The notes below the pieces were generated by a model, which made no database searches, was not told the origin of the DNA, and saw nothing but the letters and a program-made list of their open reading frames with translations. This document shows, piece after piece, positions 1-5,503 of a stretch of DNA of 34,555 nt (the stretch's first letter is position 1; each line of letters opens with the position of its first letter). This stretch comes from Clostridiales bacterium (GTDB lineage: Bacteria > Bacillota > Clostridia > Lachnospirales > Lachnospiraceae), in the NCBI GenBank assembly GCA_029010495.1, contig JAQXKO010000013.1, positions 1 to 34,555 on the forward strand, in the 5' to 3' direction. A program made the translations under genes and the position numbers.

Positions 1-122
1 TAGTAGTTACATAGCTCTTCGCTAATGCTTCCGTTTGAATTTGATTTTCCCGTTGCCATCGGTGGCATAACCAGTCTGTTTTTAATAAGTAATTGATTTA
101 CTAAAATTGATTCATTTAACAT
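1..122 (-). CDS. NADH:flavin oxidoreductase (old yellow enzyme family), 5' end only
   Basis: The first 40 codons of a gene that runs off the left edge of the window. The translation contains NRLVMPPMATG, the N-terminal strand and FMN-binding loop of OYE/2,4-dienoyl-CoA-reductase-type flavoproteins, which reduce enoates or related compounds with NAD(P)H in the cytoplasm. The start is the ATG at 120-122, preceded on the minus strand by AGAAGGAGAAAAC, a good ribosome binding site. The rest of the barrel and any Fe-S/FAD reductase extension lie outside the window, so the subfamily and substrate cannot be called. Confidence 0.8.
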   Translation of the reverse strand, partial: MLNESILVNQLLIKNRLVMPPMATGKSNSNGSISEELCNY

Positions 123-152
123 GTTTTCTCCTTCTATTTAATGACAATGATA

Positions 153-166
153 GTTTAGAACTAAAC
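153..166. promoter_or_regulatory. Palindrome upstream of the OYE gene, possible operator
   Basis: GTTTAG-AA-CTAAAC is a 6-2-6 inverted repeat 31 bp upstream of the OYE start codon. OYE-type reductase genes are often controlled by MarR- or HxlR-type redox or electrophile sensors that bind short palindromes. That this is such an operator is inference; no regulator gene is visible on this side of the window. Confidence 0.35.
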
Positions 167-268
167 CCCTGCGAAATATGTCTGTGTATCAGCGACAAAT
201 TTAATTGTAAAAAAAACTAGGCACTATAAAGTATTTTTATAATAATACTATATCATTTTGATTCATAT

Positions 269-303
269 AAAAAAATCCTATGAGCAAATTTGATCACAGG
301 ATT
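269..303 (-). terminator. Rho-independent terminator of the NERD gene
   Basis: On the minus strand AATCCTGTGA pairs with TCATAGGATT (10 bp with one G-U), followed by a run of T. It begins 2 bp after the NERD stop codon, so it ends that transcript before the OYE gene. Confidence 0.75.
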
Positions 304-305
304 TA

Positions 306-1355
306 TTAATTCGTTATGTTTTGTATGTATTTACATTTAGGATAATTTGAGCAACCATAAAATTGATTACCCGCATTTGCTCCTCTGGTTGCAGTTCTTA
401 AAATTAAATCACCGTTACACTTAGGACATTTTAATATTTGTTGCTCTCTTGTTTCAGTTGTTGCTGATTCGGTAGTTTCAATAATCGGTGTTTCTTCTGC
501 TGGGATTGTTGTATCAATAGCAACCGCATATGGTTGCTCTGTAACTATTTTGGTCTGGTTTTGTAGAATAACTTGAGCAAGTGCTTGATTAACTGGTTGA
601 GCAGTTTGCGGTTTCAAATTGTTATGGATATTTGCTATGTGTTGCATTTTGGCAAGTTCATCAACTTGTGTGTAGGGATATAATTTGTTATAAATCTCTG
701 TAATATCGTTATCAGTAAGTAAATCATTAGGAATTTGGTTACAGATACCAGATACAACTGGTGCAACGCTATAACGATTTATAACGCTTATATCATTGCT
801 ACGAATTTGAACACTTTTTAATGTGCATCTATCGGAAAAAACAATGATTGACCGCATAGGTACTTGTTCGCCTAAAAATGCTTTAAGGTGTTTTATGTGT
901 GAGCGGTTTTGCATTATTGGATTGTAAAAATGCTCTTTATGGCTCCGACCTCTACCAGCAGGTAATGTTTGATACCAATTCTTTTGATTTTCACTTCCGA
1001 AAATCCAACCACTATAATTTTTGCTCTCAAAAACAAATAAACCTTTTTTACATATCATTAACACATCAATTTCGGTGGTTTCGCCGTTCTCTTTGGGTAT
1101 GTAGATATTAAAAAGGAATTTCGCTCCGTTGGCTTCAAACTGTTTGAGATATTTGTATGTGAGATATTCGCCATATCTACCAGTATTGTATTTTACTGAA
1201 AAATAGGGGTGTTTGGTGATTTGATAATATGCACCGTTTTTATATTCCTTGTCTTTCTTTACAAGCACAACAATGATTATTATTGCAGGAAATAAAAAAA
1301 CTGGGTTAAGCAATAGTAAAACTAATTGTAACAAAGACATTAGTAACTCTTGCAT
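306..1355 (-). CDS. NERD-domain membrane protein with C-terminal topoisomerase-type zinc ribbon
   Basis: 349 residues from the ATG at 1353-1355, chosen because GGAGGTGAAAATA lies directly before it; the upstream in-frame ATGs have no ribosome binding site. Visible parts are a hydrophobic N-terminal helix (about residues 6-33), a NERD (nuclease-related) domain with GRYGEY, EIDVLM and FVFESKNYSG (about 55-175), a low-complexity Gln/Thr-rich linker, and a C-terminal four-cysteine ribbon (CPKC, then CSNYPKC) like the zinc fingers of topoisomerase I. NERD proteins are predicted nucleases or nucleic-acid-processing proteins; the catalytic Glu/Asp/Lys residues (EID, ESK) are present. Anchoring to the membrane plus a DNA-binding ribbon suggests processing of DNA at the envelope, but the cellular role is unknown. 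It is monocistronic, with its own promoter and terminator. Confidence 0.88.
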   Translation of the reverse strand: MQELLMSLLQLVLLLLNPVFLFPAIIIIVVLVKKDKEYKNGAYYQITKHPYFSVKYNTGRYGEYLTYKYLKQFEANGAKFLFNIYIPKENGETTEIDVLMICKKGLFVFESKNYSGWIFGSENQKNWYQTLPAGRGRSHKEHFYNPIMQNRSHIKHLKAFLGEQVPMRSIIVFSDRCTLKSVQIRSNDISVINRYSVAPVVSGICNQIPNDLLTDNDITEIYNKLYPYTQVDELAKMQHIANIHNNLKPQTAQPVNQALAQVILQNQTKIVTEQPYAVAIDTTIPAEETPIIETTESATTETREQQILKCPKCNGDLILRTATRGANAGNQFYGCSNYPKCKYIQNITN

Positions 1356-1384
1356 TATTTTCACCTCCAAACACATTAACAATA

Positions 1385-1413
1385 ATTATAGCATAATTCT
1401 GCCAAAACAGCCA
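1385..1413 (-). promoter_or_regulatory. Extended -10 promoter for the NERD gene
   Basis: Minus-strand TATAAT at 1385-1390 preceded by TGC (extended -10), with a poor -35 (TGGCTG) 17 bp upstream. It lies about 30 bp before the NERD start codon. Confidence 0.5.
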
Positions 1414-1454
1414 TACCTTTTTTCAAAATAGATATGACAGAAAACCGAATATTG

Positions 1455-1480
1455 AAAAAGCAGGGCGAAAACCCTGCTTT
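1455..1480 (-). terminator. Terminator hairpin
   Basis: AAAGCAGGG and CCCTGCTTT form a perfect 9-bp stem with a 6-nt loop, followed on the minus strand by TTTTT. It would end transcription coming from the island (the HTH gene and the att-like fragment). Confidence 0.75.
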
Positions 1481-1570
1481 AATTCATTCCGGCTCGTTTT
1501 AAGGGGTGGTTCTGGCGGTTTTGGGTAGGTCCTGAACATTCACATCAAAGTAGATATGTTCATTAACCTT

Positions 1571-1636
1571 TTACCGACTTAAAAGTTCTACCGTCTCCAC
1601 ATGGCTCGGTTCTCCAATGAACAACCTATTCAACAT
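1571..1636 (-). pseudogene. Fragment matching the C-terminus of an RlmD/RumA-type methyltransferase (att-site remnant)
   Basis: A 21-codon reading frame whose end reads SHVETVELLSR-stop. The complete rlmD in this window ends THVETVVLLTKVHK, so this is a second, displaced copy of the enzyme's 3' end. No other part of the enzyme is present here. Integrative elements of Firmicutes are known to insert in the 3' end of rumA-type genes and to leave such a duplication. The preceding residues (MLNRLFIGEP) do not match the local rlmD. They would then be element-derived, while the tail after HVETV would be the ancestral gene end. The homology is seen in the sequence; the insertion history is inferred. 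Confidence 0.45.
1588..1603. repeat. Direct repeat copy B (putative att core)
   Basis: CTACCGTCTCCACATG, matching 14 of 16 positions of CTACCGTTTCTACATG at 3091-3106 inside rlmD. Both encode HVETV on the minus strand. The pair bounds the 1.5-kb island. Confidence 0.5.
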
Positions 1637-1639
1637 TCA

Positions 1640-1735
1640 CTGTACAAGGGAATGGTGGAACACCTATTTTCGCCTTAAAATGGGTATGTCGAACCGATAC
1701 CAATATTGAATTGCCTTATTGCTCGTATAGGCAAA
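1640..1735. other. Non-coding stretch inside the island, possibly a decayed mobile-element end
   Basis: No open frame with a ribosome binding site is present. On the plus strand it reads MVEHLFSP in one frame and then MGMSNRYQY followed by a stop in another, as if a short reading frame had slipped. From memory, similar short frames recur in clostridial genomes, but I could not verify this. I see no other gene, tRNA or hairpin of note here. Confidence 0.2.
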
Positions 1736-1808
1736 TAGACTAATCTCTATTTTCTAAATTTCAATTTCTTTGACTAACACATCAGTTCTGCAAACTGAAG
1801 TTTCACTT

Positions 1809-2285
1809 CTACTTATTATCTAACATTTCCTTTTTCGTAGCCAATGCAACCATGTTAAGAGCATTCGTAATAAATGCAACTGCAACTACCAGTATCATTA
1901 CTATAACATCCTTAATTGTTTTCATTGGCAACAATATAAGAATAATAATTGTCAACAGAGTTGTAACTGCTAAAATGCACATCATTTTCTTTTCAAAGGT
2001 CCGGCAATCTTTTTCTAACTCTTTTAAACTATCTGTAATATTCTGTTCTGCTATCTTTGTAAATGCATCTCCAGAAGCTCGTTCTCCAGCCAAAATTTCA
2101 TTAATGCTTATATTATAAATATCACTTAACATATTAAGACAATCAACAGGTGGCATATAATTACCCGTTTCCCAACGAGAAATTGTTTTATTACTAACAC
2201 CAACCTTTTCTCCTAATTGCTCCTGTGTCATTCCTTTTTTATTTCGTAATTCTTTTAAAAATATACCTATCTTTTTTGCGTCCAT
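1809..2285 (-). CDS. XRE-family helix-turn-helix regulator with two C-terminal membrane helices
   Basis: 158 residues from the ATG at 2283-2285, which has AGGAGGT seven bases upstream; an upstream TTG lies too close to that site. An N-terminal Cro/C1-type HTH (about residues 4-60) includes MTQEQLGEKVGVSNKTISRW. A charged linker follows, then two hydrophobic segments (about 100-118 and 125-148). The tethered HTH points to a repressor that reacts to a membrane event, as in other small XRE-TM proteins of Firmicutes. It is the only intact gene of the island between the two HVETV repeats and is AT-rich. The target genes are unknown; the broken membrane-protein gene just upstream is the natural candidate. 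Confidence 0.85.
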   Translation of the reverse strand: MDAKKIGIFLKELRNKKGMTQEQLGEKVGVSNKTISRWETGNYMPPVDCLNMLSDIYNISINEILAGERASGDAFTKIAEQNITDSLKELEKDCRTFEKKMMCILAVTTLLTIIILILLPMKTIKDVIVMILVVAVAFITNALNMVALATKKEMLDNK

Positions 2286-2384
2286 TTCCAAGACCTCCTC
2301 TGTTTTGATGTGCCTATCGTATCAAGTAAGGCATACTTTTGTCTTTACCATAAACAGCGAATGCCCATAATTAGCGACTAAAAT

Positions 2385-2412
2385 TTTATACAAATCTCTT
2401 AAGCAAATTCAA
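2385..2412 (-). promoter_or_regulatory. Probable promoter of the HTH gene
   Basis: Minus-strand TTGAAT, 16-bp spacer, TATAAA. It lies about 100 bp upstream of the HTH start codon and downstream of the broken membrane-protein gene. Confidence 0.4.
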
Positions 2413-2457
2413 ATCTCCTGTTGCTTTCAATCTCGTTGTAAGACTGAAATTGAAGTT

Positions 2458-2907
2458 TTAAGCATTTTGTTTCTTAGCCTTTTTCTTACTTTTTGCTGAA
2501 TATATTATTGTAACAGTTAAAGAAATTGTTATAAGGATATGTAAAATAGTATGATATACATCCGGTATATATCTACCATCAATCTGTAGCCATTGTATTG
2601 TTCCAGAAAAATATTCAATCTTTCCTTCCAATGTACCCATAAATCCACTATTGAAAATGGTGTACCACTCATGACATAAAAATTGTATCACAAACTACAT
2701 TGACATCCAACAAATCACAAACCACTTTCCAAACTTTTCCTCTATGATAAATAAAACCACTGCTGTCAAGTAAATCAAAAAGAATATTCCATCTTCTTTA
2801 TATGACCTTGTAACAAGGCACTTGTCACCAAAATGTATTCCTATCATGTCAAGAAAAAACCATAGCAACAGAATCATCTGTGCAATAATACAATGCCTCT
2901 TTTTCAT
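2458..2907 (-). pseudogene. Small polytopic membrane protein interrupted by an in-frame TAG
   Basis: Two short frames lie in the same phase. The first runs from the ATG at 2905-2907 (GAGG nine bases upstream) to a TAG at 2695-2697. The second continues through TTT GTG ATA CAA to a stop at 2458. Read through the TAG, they give one protein of about 149 residues, with hydrophobic helices near residues 8-25 and 40-65, a tail helix near 115-135 and a basic C-terminus (KSKKKAKK). The protein looks continuous across the stop (ICWMSM, stop, FVIQFLCHEWYTIF). The simplest reading is one nonsense change, for example TGG to TAG. The function is unknown. Alternatively the two halves are translated separately (GTG at 2689-2691), but there is no clear ribosome binding site for the second. 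Confidence 0.6.
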
Positions 2908-2958
2908 CTTTATAATCCTCAATCAAATTCTTATTTGTTTATTTCATAAATTAGGATT

Positions 2959-3057
2959 TTATCTATCTATTGCGAGTTCAGATATATAATCGGATTCTGT
3001 GCCGACTGATTCAAATTCAGCCAGTCAATCTGCTTCACATATCTTTTCTTTGCAATA
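2959..3057 (-). pseudogene. Possible gene remnant next to rlmD
   Basis: One minus-strand frame reads KEKICEAD, a TGA, then LAEFESVGTESDYISELAIDR before a stop. The composition is protein-like but there is no start or ribosome binding site. It may be the decayed end of a gene carried by the inserted element. This is weak evidence. Confidence 0.2.
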
Positions 3058-3064
3058 TTAGTTT

Positions 3065-4429
3065 TTATTTATGTACTTTAGTCAACAGAACTACCGTTTC
3101 TACATGAGTAGAATAGCAGAACATGTCAACGCAGCATACTCTGTCCACCCTGTAGCCTGCCTCCTGTATTGTTACGAGGTCATTTGCAAGACTGGTTGGC
3201 TTGCAGCTTATATAAATCATTTTTTCCACGCCGTATGATAGTATTTTAGGCAATGCCTTCGGATGGATTCCCTCTCTGGGCGGGTCAAGAATGATGAAAT
3301 CAGGCTTTACCTCCACCTCATCAAGCATCTTCAATACATCTCCCGCTATAAATGTGCAGTTACTAAGACCGTTTTGCAGGGCATTCTCTTTTGCCGCTTC
3401 TACTGCCTCTTCTATAATTTCTATTCCCACAACGCTCTTTGCCACAGGTGCCATCATCTGACCTATGGTACCGGTTCCGCTATACAAATCATATATTACC
3501 GCTCCGTCACCCTCATGACCTGCAAATTCCCTGACTTTCTCATAAAGCACCTCTGCGCCCTTTGAGTTTGTCTGAAAGAAAGAAAACGGTGATATTTTAA
3601 AATCAAGTCCGAGAAGCTTCTCCGTAATAAAATCTTCTCCATAAAGAATTGTTGTTCCCTCATCCCTGACAACATCTGCAATCGAATTGTTTACGGTATT
3701 TAAGATGCCCTTTATCCGTGATGCACATTTTAATCCGAGCATTTTTTTCTTAAACTCATTAAGGTCAGGTCCCGGCCCGCTTGTAGTGATAATGTCAATG
3801 AGTATGCCTCCCATAAAGGAACGACGCACGAGAAGGTGTCTGAAATAACCCTCCTTTGTCATTTTGTGATAAAATGTAAATCCGCTGTGCTTTGCGAATT
3901 CTTCTGTTGCCACAAGTATTTCCCTTATATCCTCATTTACCAGTTTACACTCATGTACAGGTACTATGTCGTAAAAGCTTCCCTTCCTGTGAAGTCCGAG
4001 ACACACAGGACCGTCCTTATACTCGTTGCCGAAGGTAAATTCCATCTTATTGCGGTACTCCCTGTCAATCGGTGAGCCGACAGGCTTCTCAAACACATAA
4101 TCCTCCTTAATGACTGCGTCAAGAAGCTTCTTAACATGTCCGGCTTTTATAGCAAGCTGGTTTTCATATGACAAGGTCTGGTAAAAACAGCCTCCGCATA
4201 TTCCGAAATGAGGGCACATAGGCTCATTTGTCTCTATATCCGACTTTTCAATGACCTCCAAAAGTCTCGCCTCATATCGGCCCTTTCTTCCCTTATTGAT
4301 AACGCCCCTTACGGTCTGACCTGCGATAGTACCCTTAATTGTAACTTTTTCTCCATCTGCAAAAAGACTTCCCTTGTTAGGGAAGTCTGTATACTCAATT
4401 TTACCTGTTATTTCTGTTCCTTTTTTCAT
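3065..4429 (-). CDS. rlmD: 23S rRNA (uracil-5-)-methyltransferase, RlmD/RumA (TrmA) family
   Basis: 454 residues, full length for the family. It transfers a methyl group from S-adenosylmethionine to C5 of a uridine in 23S rRNA. The N-terminus (about 1-60) is a TRAM RNA-binding domain. Cys72, Cys78 and Cys81 (CPHFGICGGC), with a later Cys near 161, match the 4Fe-4S site of RlmD. The Rossmann domain has YDLYSGTGTIGQ, LDPPREGIHP and the nucleophile Cys409 in MIYISCKPTS. In Gram-positives one enzyme (RlmCD) can modify both U747 and U1939, so the exact target is open. The ATG at 4427-4429 follows AAGGA and lies 9 nt after the stop of the upstream DUF1836 gene, so the two are co-transcribed. The 3' end carries the HVETV codons that are repeated at 1588-1603. 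Confidence 0.93.
   Translation of the reverse strand: MKKGTEITGKIEYTDFPNKGSLFADGEKVTIKGTIAGQTVRGVINKGRKGRYEARLLEVIEKSDIETNEPMCPHFGICGGCFYQTLSYENQLAIKAGHVKKLLDAVIKEDYVFEKPVGSPIDREYRNKMEFTFGNEYKDGPVCLGLHRKGSFYDIVPVHECKLVNEDIREILVATEEFAKHSGFTFYHKMTKEGYFRHLLVRRSFMGGILIDIITTSGPGPDLNEFKKKMLGLKCASRIKGILNTVNNSIADVVRDEGTTILYGEDFITEKLLGLDFKISPFSFFQTNSKGAEVLYEKVREFAGHEGDGAVIYDLYSGTGTIGQMMAPVAKSVVGIEIIEEAVEAAKENALQNGLSNCTFIAGDVLKMLDEVEVKPDFIILDPPREGIHPKALPKILSYGVEKMIYISCKPTSLANDLVTIQEAGYRVDRVCCVDMFCYSTHVETVVLLTKVHK
3091..3106. repeat. Direct repeat copy A (putative att core inside the rlmD 3' end)
   Basis: CTACCGTTTCTACATG encodes HVETV near the end of rlmD and matches copy B at 1588-1603 at 14 of 16 positions, in the same orientation. 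Confidence 0.5.
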
Positions 4430-4438
4430 AACAAATCC

Positions 4439-5140
4439 TTACTTCTTAGTTTCTTTTCCTGAATTGTTTTTCTGCACCGGCTTTGTCTTGTCCGGAGGAG
4501 GATTCTTTGCCGCTTCCTTTTTTTCTTTGTCTTTTTCCTCCGGATTACCTGCCAGTACCTCGTCAATTATATTTTCGATAAGATTCTTTTTAAGATAAAC
4601 GTCAAATGAAAGCATTGCTATAAAGGAGAATATCTGCAGATACTCCCTTTCGTCCTCATCACTTACCTCCAGAAAGCTTTTTTTGGATTTTCTGAACTTG
4701 TTCAGTACATCCTTGGCCATATCATACGAGGAGTCATACTCTATTTGGAAAATACTGTCATATATTGATTCAAGAGACATCTCTTTGCTTTTACCGCCGT
4801 AAAACATATCAGCCATCGGACCGATAATAGTCTTAACGTCTCGAATGCTCAGAAAACTTTTCAGATAATAAATAAAGCAGAGAAGATACATGTGATCTTT
4901 TGTATATTTTTTCTTCTCGGGCGGAGGCAGAAGATCGTTTTTTGTATAATTATTTATCATCGTTTTCGTAAGCAGCTTATCGCTTTCAAAACGCTTTGAC
5001 GACTCAAGATACTCATCCATGAAGGTGGTGACCTGGTCCATGTATAAATCAATATTCGGAATATCAGAGGACTTTACATAATCAGTATTTCTCAGTACCG
5101 TCTGAAGCTTTCTCATATAATTATCCCACTGTGTACTCAT
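4439..5140 (-). CDS. DUF1836 family protein
   Basis: 233 residues from the ATG at 5138-5140, with GGAGAG just upstream; a GTG five codons earlier is an alternative. The segment IDLYMDQVTTFMD, then LTKTMINNYTKNDLLPPP and KKYTKDHM (about residues 25-95), is the DUF1836 signature, common in Clostridia and lactic acid bacteria. The end (about residues 203-233) is a hydrophilic, Lys/Pro-rich tail. No signal peptide or membrane helix is seen, so it should be cytoplasmic. The function is not known; the N-terminal helical layout recalls DNA-binding adaptor domains, but that is only a suggestion. It is first in an operon with rlmD and divergent from pcrA. Confidence 0.85.
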   Translation of the reverse strand: MSTQWDNYMRKLQTVLRNTDYVKSSDIPNIDLYMDQVTTFMDEYLESSKRFESDKLLTKTMINNYTKNDLLPPPEKKKYTKDHMYLLCFIYYLKSFLSIRDVKTIIGPMADMFYGGKSKEMSLESIYDSIFQIEYDSSYDMAKDVLNKFRKSKKSFLEVSDEDEREYLQIFSFIAMLSFDVYLKKNLIENIIDEVLAGNPEEKDKEKKEAAKNPPPDKTKPVQKNNSGKETKK

Positions 5141-5278
5141 AATCTCTCCATTCACTTTCCGGTAAACCCATTATCTGTTTCATATACATATCATAAAGGA
5201 AATGGTCTGATGACCTTTTTATACGTCACTTCACCATTGCCTTTTTATAACACAGAAACATTAAGTCATTATTACTAT

Positions 5279-5307
5279 ATTATAAGGTTTACAAAACCGA
5301 ACGTCAA
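5279..5307 (-). promoter_or_regulatory. Promoter of the DUF1836-rlmD operon
   Basis: Minus-strand TTGACG, 17-bp spacer, TATAAT. It predicts a leader of about 130 nt before the DUF1836 start. The leader contains only a short GGTC-TGAT-GACC hairpin and no recognised riboswitch. Confidence 0.7.
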
Positions 5308-5336
5308 GAAATTTTGCCAGACTGATAATAATATTT

Positions 5337-5417
5337 ATCATTTAATTAATTGCACAATTATTTTTAATCATTTAATTATCTGCACGTATATTAATATTCA
5401 TCTTTTATATATTGCAC
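5337..5417. repeat. Imperfect direct repeats in the DUF1836/pcrA divergent region
   Basis: A 19-bp unit ATCATTTAATTA(AT/TC)TGCAC occurs at 5337-5355 and 5367-5385 (17 of 19 identical, 30-bp step), with a weaker third copy ending TTGCAC at 5417. The 363-bp gap between the divergent genes otherwise holds only the two promoters. Confidence 0.5.
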
Positions 5418-5438
5418 TTATATTAATGTATTTTTGTC

Positions 5439-5467
5439 TTGTTAATAAATACTCCGTATGGTACAAT
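5439..5467 (+). promoter_or_regulatory. Promoter of pcrA
   Basis: TTGTTA, 17-bp spacer, TACAAT with an extended TGG. It lies 37 bp upstream of the pcrA start codon. Confidence 0.7.
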
Positions 5468-5503
5468 AAAGCAAACAAATGTACTGTGATTTTGGAGAAA
5501 TAT

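Noticed and set aside
5210-5503. 98-codon N-terminal extension of PcrA
   Set aside because: Very AT-rich, not helicase-like, contains the promoter; a proper ribosome binding site and the canonical PcrA start lie at 5504.
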